A DNA stretch of 64,000 nt from the NCBI GenBank assembly GCA_029260735.1, contig JAJDCR010000050.1:57633-121632 (forward strand), in the 5' to 3' direction. The translations under genes were made by a program, and so were the position numbers. Numbering within the stretch: position 1 is the stretch's first letter; the number at the start of each line of letters is the position of its first letter. Shown here piece by piece: positions 8,362 through 16,443 of this stretch. This DNA comes from Planctomycetota bacterium (GTDB lineage Bacteria; Planctomycetota; Uabimicrobiia; Uabimicrobiales; Uabimicrobiaceae). Below the pieces are notes generated by a model. The model saw only the letters and a list, made by a program, of their open reading frames with translations. It was not told where the DNA came from and did no database searches.

Positions 8362-10110
8362 ATGGGAGCGATTTTTGGCTTCACCGGACAAGCTAATATT
8401 ACCTTGTTGAATAAAATGGAGCAAGAGTTAAAACACCGTGGTACTTCTACCCTTGTCAAAGAGCTTAAAGGTGCTAGTATTGCCTACCGACCTCAGTTAG
8501 AAGAGGAGGAGGCCCAAAGAGTAGGCTGTGGAATTTATAGGCAAGAACAGAAATTAATTGCTATTGCTGGCTATATTACCAATCTAGATCAGGTTATCCC
8601 CAAAGAACACTCCACTCAGCCTCTTAAATTTATCTTGGAGCAAGGTATATCTTTTATCCCCAAACTCCAGGGAGCTTTTGTTCTGGCGATGAAGGAGAAC
8701 GATAAATTGCATATTGCCCGCGATGGGGCAGGAGTCCGGACAGTCTACTATGGTTTGTTTGGCAAAAGATTCTTTTTTGCTATAGAACCCAAAGGAGTTT
8801 TAGCGATACCTGGGTTTCCTCGTGAGCTTCGTCCTGAAGCGGTCTCTCAATACCTAAGCTTTAGTTTTATCCCAGGAGAGAAAACTATGCTGAAAGATCT
8901 CCACGAGCTTCCTGCGGGTCATATTCTTTCGGTAGATGCTGATAATCGTATAGAACTCAAGCGCTATTTTTTCTTTGAGCATTTAGATAGAGAAATAGAA
9001 GAGTATTCAGAAGAGTGCTGGGTAGAGAGATTTTCTGTTTGTTTCCAAAAAGCAGTGGCTAAGAGGCTTCCGCCAAAAGGGCCTGTCGGTATTTTTCTCT
9101 CTGGTGGGATTGACTCTAGCGTCGTGGTGGCAGAAGTTATGCGCCAATGCCAAAGACAGGTAAAGACCTATACTATGCATTTTGGGAAAGAATATCCTAA
9201 TGAATTAGAGTTCGCTAGATCCGTTGCAGAGTGTTGTCGCTCAGAGCACCATGAAATCTGTTTGTCCCCGAGAGATTTTTTACCCAAACTGCGAAAAATT
9301 ATTTGGCATTTAGACGACCCCATTGGCGACCCCATTACAGTTCCCAACTTTGAACTATCCCGCCATGCCGCCAAAGATGTCCAGTGGCTTTATAACGGAG
9401 AAGGAGGAGATCCTTGCTTGGGGGGACCAAAAAATATATTTATGCTTCTGAATCATTGGTATGGAGTATCAAAAGAGAAGAATTTTCGAGAAAAAATGTA
9501 TTTATCTTCTTACAAACGAGCCTATCATGAGTTACCTCATCTACTCACTCCCGATTTTCTTTCTCAAATCAACGAGGAGGAAAGTTTAGAGGGAGTGCTC
9601 ACTCCCTTTTTCAACACCTCATCCCCTAAGTATTTTCTGAATAAACTCCTTGCGATTAATGTTCGTCTCAAAGGAGCTCATTTGATTCTTCCCAAAGTTG
9701 ACCGCATGGCGGGAGCTTGGGGACTGATCCCTCTTTCTCCTTTTTTTGATGAAGAGCTTATCCAGCTATGCTTTTCTCTGCCTCCCAAATTGAAAGTCTC
9801 GGGAGGACTGGAAAAAATCATTTTAAAAGAAGCCTATAAAAATCAACTTCCCAAAGAAGTTATTTTTCGCCCGAAAAGCGGGATGAGAGTGCCTGTTCAT
9901 TTTTGGCTACAAAAGGAAATGAAGTCCTACGCCCGCAAAATACTCAGTCCTAAAAACCTCAAGCAAACCGGGATTTTTAACCCCAGCCGAGTTAAGCAAC
10001 TATTAGATTATAATATTGAAGAGGGGCCCGGAAGATATGGCCTTAAGCTCTGGATGCTCATTACTTTTGAGATTTGGCGTCGTATTGTTATCGAGAGAGA
10101 GTCTATTTGA
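8362..10110 (+). CDS. Asparagine synthetase-like enzyme lacking the glutaminase cysteine
   Basis: 582 aa with the AsnB layout: an N-terminal class-II glutamine amidotransferase fold (IFGF, HRG, ARDGAGVRTVYYG) and a C-terminal synthetase domain with the PP-loop SGGIDSS (247-253) that binds ATP. Functional AsnB starts MCSIFG, with Cys2 as nucleophile. Here the protein starts MGAIFG, so glutamine hydrolysis should not occur. The usual SGDGGDELFGGY block is altered to GEGGDPCLGGP. Enzymes with this pattern include beta-lactam synthetase and related amide-forming enzymes that adenylate a carboxylate and use another amine, or use free ammonia. The product is unknown. It is the third gene of the cupin unit. 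Confidence 0.85.
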   Translation: MGAIFGFTGQANITLLNKMEQELKHRGTSTLVKELKGASIAYRPQLEEEEAQRVGCGIYRQEQKLIAIAGYITNLDQVIPKEHSTQPLKFILEQGISFIPKLQGAFVLAMKENDKLHIARDGAGVRTVYYGLFGKRFFFAIEPKGVLAIPGFPRELRPEAVSQYLSFSFIPGEKTMLKDLHELPAGHILSVDADNRIELKRYFFFEHLDREIEEYSEECWVERFSVCFQKAVAKRLPPKGPVGIFLSGGIDSSVVVAEVMRQCQRQVKTYTMHFGKEYPNELEFARSVAECCRSEHHEICLSPRDFLPKLRKIIWHLDDPIGDPITVPNFELSRHAAKDVQWLYNGEGGDPCLGGPKNIFMLLNHWYGVSKEKNFREKMYLSSYKRAYHELPHLLTPDFLSQINEEESLEGVLTPFFNTSSPKYFLNKLLAINVRLKGAHLILPKVDRMAGAWGLIPLSPFFDEELIQLCFSLPPKLKVSGGLEKIILKEAYKNQLPKEVIFRPKSGMRVPVHFWLQKEMKSYARKILSPKNLKQTGIFNPSRVKQLLDYNIEEGPGRYGLKLWMLITFEIWRRIVIERESI

Positions 10111-10226
10111 TCAGAATTAAACGAGACTTTGTGGGCATACCTACGGCACGCTATTGTGTATTCCTCTTGTTCAGGGTATAAATGCCTTACTTTTATACAC
10201 ATAATTTTGTAATTTAATTCTTTACT
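10111..10226. other. Spacer after the asnB-like gene
   Basis: No gene is seen. It contains a short CATACCTACGGCACGCT motif of the kind found in dispersed intergenic repeats and a weak 6-bp hairpin near 10179-10198. Confidence 0.35.
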
Positions 10227-10280
10227 TTTGTAGCATATGCTAAACCTGGCTTAAGTTTTTATTTTCAGCGTGTCCCCCCT
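10227..10280 (+). repeat. Dispersed repeat, copy A
   Basis: About 54 nt closely matches 63714-63770: both read TTTTGTAGCATAT, then CTAAA, CCTGGCTT, and AGCGTGT before a run of C. Similarity continues weakly into the following 14-20 nt. See the partner copy. Confidence 0.7.
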
Positions 10281-10385
10281 AAGCTCGTACCTCGCTTCTC
10301 GCCCAAAGGGGAGATAAAAGGGCTTTCTCTGTTAACGAAAGCAAAATTCAGATTTACGCTACTTCAAACATTGCCTAAAAAAAAC

Positions 10386-10596
10386 TTTTATCCGGGCTTG
10401 GTTTCCGAAACGGTGAGGTTTTATCCGGGCTTGGTTTCCCTAGGACGAAGTCCTAGGAAAATCCAAGCCCGGAACAAATCGCCCTGACGGGGCGAAACTT
10501 TCTTTGTTTCGCCCCTTCAGGGCGACCTGTGGGGGTATTCTTCTTTCCCTGGGTTGGGAAACCCAGGGCTACTCACGTTTATCCCCTTCCGGGGAT
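10386..10596. repeat. Cluster of palindromic (REP-like) repeats
   Basis: A 21-nt unit occurs twice directly (10386-10406 and 10419-10439). The second copy pairs with an inverted copy (10457-10473) around a CCTAGGAC/GTCCTAGG stem, making a long hairpin. Three more hairpins follow: 10479-10498 with 10506-10525 (CGCCCCTTCAGGGCG type), 10547-10555 with 10560-10568 (CCCTGGGTT type) and 10581-10596 (ATCCCCTTCCGGGGAT). The last lies inside the 3' end of tilS. The layout resembles the mixed palindrome clusters of PVC genomes. Confidence 0.75.
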
Positions 10597-12017
10597 TTCT
10601 CGATCAGGCTGATTCTCTTAACTTCTCCCTCTCCCCCCTCAAATTTTTCACTTAAACACACTCCCACTAAAGCAATAATGGAATCTTGGGCATCGACCAA
10701 AATAGGGACTTGCTTTCGGAGTAAAGCAGGTACTCGCATTTCCGCTAAAAGATCAGCTATTTTATAAGTTTTATTTTTTCCGAGAGGTCTTATTTTTTCT
10801 CCTGGTTGCCAAGCTCTTATAGATAGGGGTTGTTCTATTTTACTCAAAATCTCTATCTGCCAAATGGCATTTATAGGCTTAGGAGCGGAAGACTTTTGGC
10901 CAATCTTTTGATAAATCATGTGGCGAGGAGAAATTTTTGTTTCTTGGGCAAGAGAAATAGGAAAAGGAATTTGGGGTAATGGATTTTTATAGAAAATGAT
11001 TTCTCGCTTAGTTTTGACCAAGACGAGTTCCTCGGGCAGGAGTATTTTTCCGGTGGGATTTTTTCCCATTTTTTGGATCATTTTGTAGTGATTTGCTCGG
11101 AAGAGAGCATGGTTGATGTCAAGATTAGAAAGCGATTTTTGGAAAAAATAGGGGAGTAGAGGCTCGGGGAGATTTTCTAGTGTGCAGTTTTTCCAAAGGA
11201 GGAGTTGAGGATTTTCTCGTTGGAGGAATGTGTTCAGGGAGGGTTTGGTTGAAAAGGGGATTTGTTGCTCAGAGAAATACTTTTCGGCTTGCTCTTTTAA
11301 GTATAGACTGGTTTGTTGGCTTTGTTTTGCTATTCGGACGAGAGCACTTCTCAGAGGAGGGGAGTGTTTTTCCAGAAAAGGTAAAACTTGGTGGCGGATT
11401 CGATTGCGTTCAAAGTCTAGGTCTAAGTTAGATTGGTCTTCGTACCAAAAATATTTGTTTTCTTCGAGGTAATTTTGCAAAGAGAGCTTATCTTGGTCTA
11501 AGAGAGGACGAATTAAGCGGATCGAATGCTCAGAGGAGAGAGGACGTTGGTAGTTCATGGCTCCTAGACCTCTGATTCCGCTTCCTTTTAAGACTCTAAC
11601 CAGGACAGTTTCTGCTTGGTCGTCTAGGTGGTGGGCAACAGCGATTGTTTTGATTTGGTTCTGTAGAGCGATCTTCTCAAGAAAATTGTAGCGTATTTTT
11701 CGAGCTTTTTCTTCTAGGCCTGTTTGTCCTTTTAGAGTGGTCAGTGTTTCGGAGAAAAAAGGAAGTTTATATTGTTGGCTTAGCTCAGAAACATACTGGG
11801 CTTCTTCTGCTGATTCTTGGCGTAGGCCATGATTGAGGTGGGCGACAAATAGAGTAAGGGGTAGATGCTCTTGAGATATTTTCACTAAAATGTGGAGGAG
11901 GGCTAAGGAGTCCGCTCCCCCTGAAACAGCCAAAAGAACTCGTTCTTCTTTTTGAAGTAGGTTTTCTTTTGTAATGGTCGCTAAAATTTTTTTTGCAAGG
12001 ACGTTTTTAGAAATCAT
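10569..12017 (-). CDS. tilS: tRNA(Ile)-lysidine synthetase
   Basis: Attaches lysine to C34 of the CAU-anticodon tRNA(Ile), changing its decoding from Met to Ile; an essential cytosolic ATP-dependent enzyme. 482 aa. It has an N-terminal PP-loop ATPase with SGGADS near residue 34, VAHLNHGLR, and IAVAHHLDDQAETVLVR, then a linker and a TilS C-terminal domain (RPLGKNKTYKIADLL ... VP.LLRKQVPILV). Its start overlaps the stop of the upstream pseudokinase gene by 11 bp, suggesting translational coupling. The last eight or so residues (SPEGDKRE) are encoded by a palindromic repeat, so the natural C-terminus seems to have been replaced. Confidence 0.95.
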   Translation of the reverse strand: MISKNVLAKKILATITKENLLQKEERVLLAVSGGADSLALLHILVKISQEHLPLTLFVAHLNHGLRQESAEEAQYVSELSQQYKLPFFSETLTTLKGQTGLEEKARKIRYNFLEKIALQNQIKTIAVAHHLDDQAETVLVRVLKGSGIRGLGAMNYQRPLSSEHSIRLIRPLLDQDKLSLQNYLEENKYFWYEDQSNLDLDFERNRIRHQVLPFLEKHSPPLRSALVRIAKQSQQTSLYLKEQAEKYFSEQQIPFSTKPSLNTFLQRENPQLLLWKNCTLENLPEPLLPYFFQKSLSNLDINHALFRANHYKMIQKMGKNPTGKILLPEELVLVKTKREIIFYKNPLPQIPFPISLAQETKISPRHMIYQKIGQKSSAPKPINAIWQIEILSKIEQPLSIRAWQPGEKIRPLGKNKTYKIADLLAEMRVPALLRKQVPILVDAQDSIIALVGVCLSEKFEGGEGEVKRISLIEKSPEGDKRE

Positions 12018-14415
12018 CTAACGGGTAAACACAACGAAATCCAATATAACTGTAGCGTACTATGTTTACCCAGCAGCCTCGGCAAGAAGCGCGAATAGAG
12101 GCGTAAGAGTCGTTCCAAGAACCTCCTCGTAGAGTTCGCGAGGAACTATCATTTGAGTTGAGGGGGTTTTTATTCTCGCTATTTTGATAGAAACTCTTAT
12201 CGTAACTGTCTAGGCACCATTCCCACACGTTACCGGCCATGTCCTCACAGCCATAGCAAGAAGCTCCTTTTGGGTAAGACCCTACAGGAGTAGTTTTTCC
12301 TAAGTTATTCCCAAAGTTAGCTAAATCGGGATTGGGATCTTGATTTCCCCAAGGATATTGGTGGCTCAAAGTCCCTCGAGCAGCCTTTTCCCATTGGGCT
12401 TCTGTGGGAAGAGTTTTCCCTGCCCAACTAGCATAGGCCCAAGCGTCCCACCAGTTGACAAAAATGACAGGACTATTCACTGTGTCGCTATATTTTCTGT
12501 AGTCATAAGTTTTCCAGCCTTTAGGAATATGGTCATGATTCCGAGGCTCTTGTGGATGGTGGGTGGAGTGATCTCCGCTTTGTTGAACATACTCCAAAAA
12601 ACGCTGGTATTGTTCATTTGTTACAGGATACTTGTCAATTAAGTAATTGTCTAAGTGCACTTCTTTAACGGGTCCTTCGCTGGCTCGTTCTGTTGAGCCC
12701 ATGTTGAACTTTCCTCCTTGAACGAGAACCATTTCTGTGTTATCGATTCGAGAGTAAATGGAACCGTTGCGATAGACAAATTGCTCGGGTAATTTTTGGA
12801 CGATATCTAGACGATATCTACCCGTAGAAGAAGCTATGTACTCAGGAGTTGTTTTGACAGGCATTGTCTTGGTGGCTAGAGATTCTTTAGATGTGGCAGC
12901 AAGAGCTTCTAAAAGGGCAGTCGCATCTTGATACCCTTCCAAGGGATCTTGGGTGGTTGCTTTTTCTAATATCAGCCAAAGAGCGGTGGGAATCCCTTCC
13001 GCTGTCATTGGTTGAGGGTGGCATCCTTTTAGCATATAATAAATGACCATTCCTAGCGAGTAAGCATCGCATCTGGTTGTGGGCATTTCATTAGATGATA
13101 AAAGCTCTGGAGCCATGTAGAATACCTCTGTGAGTTCATTGCGACTGATCGGTTGGGACCAATTTGTAAAAGGGAATAGACCAAAATTTCCTACTTTTAC
13201 AGAATCATTTTGCCAGTAAAGTTTGCTAGGAGATATGTTTCCATGGATTTTCTTTTGATCGTGAGCATAGGCAAGAGAGCCTACAATTTGTAATGCTATT
13301 TCTAAGCAGTGGTTGGGTTTAAGAGGACCATTCTTTTTTATGTACTGCTCCAGAGTAACTCCATCTACATACTCTGTGATTAAACACGGACGGAGGGGAT
13401 TGATTTCATGGAAATTATAGACTTGGATTAGTCGTTCATGTCTAAGCTTTGTCGAATCTTGGACAGCCTCTCGAATACTCAAAGGAGGATTTTGCAAAAC
13501 TTTGATGAAAATCGGTTTTTTTGTATAAGCATCAAAACCTTTGCAAGTTGTTTCAATTCGGCTGTGTTGGACTATTTCAGTAATTTGATAGCGATCTGAA
13601 GGAGCCAAAGAAAGGACGGGCATTTCCTTAATGGCAACACGGTAACCTTCAATAGCACTGTCAAATTCTCCTACAGATAATCCTAAAATAAAGTAGTTGT
13701 AATATATTAGAGGATCTCGGATATGAGAGTTCATCGCATCGGTTAATAGTTCTGAGGCTGTTCCCCATTCACCTAAGCTATAAAAATGTTGGCACAGGCA
13801 AAGAATAGCCTCTTCTTTTTCGCCCTCAGAAATTTTCTCCCAACCCAACTCTCTAATGTAGTTTAATATTCTTTCTATACATTCTCGTTCTCGCTGGGAG
13901 ATCGGGCAATAGATATTTTCTTCCATTAAAGGATCTGTTAGGCCAGCATTTCGAGCAGCTAGAATTTGAGAAGCGTGATCTAACCAAAGGCAAAAATTAG
14001 CCACGGGAGAAAGAGACTCTCCGACCTCACCTAAGCGGCGAGACACTTTTCGACGTAAGTAACTCATTTCTCGAGAAAAAGCTTGGTTTTCTTGTTCCAG
14101 TTCTTCTATTTTGTAGATAACTTCATCAGGAGTGTAATTGCGCTTTAGTTTTATTAAAAGAGGTTGGCCACTTTCCAAAAGAACTTCTAATATACATTCT
14201 AAAAGATAGCTTTCCTGTTTTCGTTCTTGAGACTGTACAATTTCTTCAAAATCTTCTAGCCATTTTATTTGTAGCTTTTCTCCCAATATAAATATTGCAC
14301 TAGTAATTATATTGGATGGCCAATCAGAGTTTTTGTATATTAGAGTTGAAATTCTCGACACGTTAATTTCTCCGAATTTACTACACCCTGGTACTATAAA
14401 AACTTTTTTTCCCAC
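12007..14415 (-). CDS. Pseudokinase fused to a SUMF1/FGE-like domain
   Basis: 802 aa. Residues 1-200 are unfamiliar with a coiled-coil-like stretch (about 101-125). 200-265 is TPR-like. 276-505 is a Hanks-type kinase fold that keeps the ATP lysine (FIKV, K305) and the MAPE motif, but the catalytic loop reads HGNISPSKL (HRD to HGN, 391-393) and the magnesium loop reads NFG (410-412). Both catalytic Asp are lost, so phosphotransfer is unlikely. 560-796 is a formylglycine-generating-enzyme-like domain (GGKFNMGS, LPTEAQWEKAARG, YPWG, GNVWEWCLDSY, LRGGSW, GFRC). The paired Cys of true FGE after LRGGS are absent (WNDSYASIR), so it is probably a binding or non-FGE variant. It is the penultimate gene of the FHA cluster, coupled to tilS. 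Confidence 0.88.
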   Translation of the reverse strand: MGKKVFIVPGCSKFGEINVSRISTLIYKNSDWPSNIITSAIFILGEKLQIKWLEDFEEIVQSQERKQESYLLECILEVLLESGQPLLIKLKRNYTPDEVIYKIEELEQENQAFSREMSYLRRKVSRRLGEVGESLSPVANFCLWLDHASQILAARNAGLTDPLMEENIYCPISQRERECIERILNYIRELGWEKISEGEKEEAILCLCQHFYSLGEWGTASELLTDAMNSHIRDPLIYYNYFILGLSVGEFDSAIEGYRVAIKEMPVLSLAPSDRYQITEIVQHSRIETTCKGFDAYTKKPIFIKVLQNPPLSIREAVQDSTKLRHERLIQVYNFHEINPLRPCLITEYVDGVTLEQYIKKNGPLKPNHCLEIALQIVGSLAYAHDQKKIHGNISPSKLYWQNDSVKVGNFGLFPFTNWSQPISRNELTEVFYMAPELLSSNEMPTTRCDAYSLGMVIYYMLKGCHPQPMTAEGIPTALWLILEKATTQDPLEGYQDATALLEALAATSKESLATKTMPVKTTPEYIASSTGRYRLDIVQKLPEQFVYRNGSIYSRIDNTEMVLVQGGKFNMGSTERASEGPVKEVHLDNYLIDKYPVTNEQYQRFLEYVQQSGDHSTHHPQEPRNHDHIPKGWKTYDYRKYSDTVNSPVIFVNWWDAWAYASWAGKTLPTEAQWEKAARGTLSHQYPWGNQDPNPDLANFGNNLGKTTPVGSYPKGASCYGCEDMAGNVWEWCLDSYDKSFYQNSENKNPLNSNDSSSRTLRGGSWNDSYASIRASCRGCWVNIVRYSYIGFRCVYPLDDF

Positions 14416-14468
14416 TTAGAGACTTTGCAATTCCCACTAGTCTCTTGATTAAAGTTGGAAGTGAAGGA

Positions 14469-14645
14469 CTACTGTGGGTTAGAAAGGTGAGTATTTTTTT
14501 CTTTTTTCCCTTTTTCTTCCAAGTCATTAGGACTCGGAACGGCGGAAAGCGTTTGGCAGACTAGGCATCTAAACGGCTTACCGATATATTTATTCGGAAC
14601 AGATATATATTCCTGTCCACATTCGCATTTAAAAATCACTGGCAT
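14469..14645 (-). CDS. 58-aa zinc-ribbon protein
   Basis: A small gene read on the minus strand from ATG 14645 to TAG 14469. The protein starts MPVIFKCECGQEY and continues to FRCLVCQ, giving CxC ... CxxC (C7, C9, C27, C30), a compact zinc ribbon, followed by a charged Lys/Glu tail. GAGGAAA lies about 6 nt before the ATG. Similar short zinc ribbons occur at the N-termini of planctomycete kinases and FHA proteins; here it is free-standing between the FHA-trypsin gene and the pseudokinase gene on the same strand. A role as an adaptor is inference. Confidence 0.65.
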   Translation of the reverse strand: MPVIFKCECGQEYISVPNKYIGKPFRCLVCQTLSAVPSPNDLEEKGKKEKNTHLSNPQ

Positions 14646-14809
14646 GACAAGTTTCCTCAGTAGAAGTAGTCTCCCTGCAAGACTAACAGTTTTTTAGGCT
14701 TAGGTCAATAGGATTTTCTTATTTTTCCGCCATTTGTCCCTAAAGTATCTGGAAAGATTTATCTGGTTTTTTAAGTGAGACGTCTTGCATTTGAGAAAAA
14801 ATTATTACT

Positions 14810-16378
14810 TTATTTTTTTTCTAGGCTATTTTGAGTGACAAAAATAGGTTCCGTAATTTGGACTTTCTCTTGAGCAAATCCAATTAATTTACCATTTTCA
14901 CCAAATATAGGAGAGCCTGAAGTTGCGGTCGGAGCTTTTTCTTTGGGTTTGACGGATAAACAATGGATGAGTAAATATCCATCGTCATTAGGGGGAAAAG
15001 AGTAGGTTAAACAATGGAAGGGTTGTTTTTTTTCTTTGGATTTGTCGATCATTATTACAAGTGAAGAGATTTCAGGTGAAGAGGTTTCTTGAGTATTTAA
15101 GGGAAGTTTGCAGATAGATAGGAGATCTTTTTTACTGTAATTGTTTGGGTTGGGAAGAGATATTTCTCCTTGTCCCCCTAGTCGAGCAAGTTGATTGTTA
15201 AAGCTATTTTCAATCAGAGGAGCTTGGTAGGGCACAGTTATTTCTTTTTGAAAAATTTTTCTATCACTGGGCCAAGCAGCTACCATATGAGTAACTATAT
15301 GATTTAACTCATCTTTTTGGACTTGTTTTTTCCAAGGGTAGACATTTTCAACTGCTGTTAGGATATAGCTTTGGTTGTTTTCCCGAATAATGATTCCACA
15401 ACCATACTTTTCTCCTCGCAAAACTTTATTTTCACTATAGACTAAGTAGCGAGAGTAGGTAACAACAACAGATGATTGGTAGGTTGTCTTGATTTCCTCA
15501 GGGGTTAGTATTTGGGGTTGTAGAACCACAACCATTAAGCAAAAGAAAAAGAAGCTTCCTAAGACAATGGATAAGTTTCGAAAGCGCTTTTTGGGATCTG
15601 CCCAAAATCTTTTCTTTCCTTCCTTAACAAAATGAACGAGTGTTTCTTTTGAGGGAGTTTTAATGGCAATAACTTCTTGAAGTCGTTGAATTTTTTCCCA
15701 GAGCTCTTGTTTCACTTTTTCTTTTGATGAAATTTTTTCTGGTTTGTACTCGAAGCTAAAAGTAGGGCCTTGGTTTCCTAGTTGAAAGGACCCTGATAGC
15801 CCTAGCTTTTGACTTTGACAGGCTTTCCCATTGAGGTAAGTTCCATTTGCTGATTGTAAATCATGAAGGTGATAAGAGTCATCTCTATATTCTAGAGAAG
15901 TATGATAACCAGATACTTCTCTTTCTTTGAGGGGATCAAGAGGGATCTCGCAATCGTGCTGTCGTCCAATACGAATGAGGCTTGTTTGGGCAGAGAAAAC
16001 AAAAATCTCTTTACTGCGAGTGTTAATTAAGCGCAAAAATCCTCGTGGGAGAGTATCTTTTTCACTAGGAAGAGACCAACTCTCTACTCTTATTTCAGGA
16101 CCTTGATTGCCTAGACGGAAAACCATTCCCTTTTCAATAGGAGTCGGAGTTTCTATGGACTTATTGTTTAAGTATGTTCCATTTTTTGTTTGGAGATCTT
16201 TGAGATGATAGCTATTTGCACTAAAATAGATGCACGCATGATTTCCATGGACAGAAAGATCTTGGTAAGGGTCTAGTTGAAGATTACAACTAGGTTCTCT
16301 TCCTATAGAGATAAAGAATAAGGGACTCTCTATGGTTGTACCAGCTTTTCCACCGCTTATTATTTTTAGCCTAATCAT
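14810..16378 (-). CDS. Double FHA protein with membrane segment and degenerate trypsin-like domain
   Basis: 522 aa. FHA1 (about 1-100; GRE, H47, NGT 66-68) and FHA2 (about 113-210; GRQ 138-140, S156, H159, NGT 178-180) keep the phosphothreonine-binding signature. A transmembrane helix at 270-288 puts the rest (about 298-510) across the membrane. That part resembles a trypsin/HtrA fold: YGCGIII, ILTAVENVY where ILTAAHVV is usual (catalytic His replaced by E344), and TSGSPIF keeping the nucleophile Ser487. A loss of protease activity is likely. It could connect cytoplasmic phospho-Thr signals to the envelope. It is in a minus-strand run with other FHA genes (65-nt gap upstream). Confidence 0.85.
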   Translation of the reverse strand: MIRLKIISGGKAGTTIESPLFFISIGREPSCNLQLDPYQDLSVHGNHACIYFSANSYHLKDLQTKNGTYLNNKSIETPTPIEKGMVFRLGNQGPEIRVESWSLPSEKDTLPRGFLRLINTRSKEIFVFSAQTSLIRIGRQHDCEIPLDPLKEREVSGYHTSLEYRDDSYHLHDLQSANGTYLNGKACQSQKLGLSGSFQLGNQGPTFSFEYKPEKISSKEKVKQELWEKIQRLQEVIAIKTPSKETLVHFVKEGKKRFWADPKKRFRNLSIVLGSFFFFCLMVVVLQPQILTPEEIKTTYQSSVVVTYSRYLVYSENKVLRGEKYGCGIIIRENNQSYILTAVENVYPWKKQVQKDELNHIVTHMVAAWPSDRKIFQKEITVPYQAPLIENSFNNQLARLGGQGEISLPNPNNYSKKDLLSICKLPLNTQETSSPEISSLVIMIDKSKEKKQPFHCLTYSFPPNDDGYLLIHCLSVKPKEKAPTATSGSPIFGENGKLIGFAQEKVQITEPIFVTQNSLEKK

Positions 16379-16443
16379 GGATTTACCTTTTTAAGACTCT
16401 ACTAACCTCTTTTGTCGGTCAAATGGCCGAATGTTAGGCACTA

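Noticed and set aside
10008..10202. Minus-strand 64-residue ORF at the end of the asnB-like gene
   Set aside because: Mostly antisense to coding sequence, with no supporting signal.
12007..12700. Genuine formylglycine-generating enzyme
   Set aside because: The FGE-like domain lacks the redox cysteines after LRGGS and no sulfatase gene is nearby.
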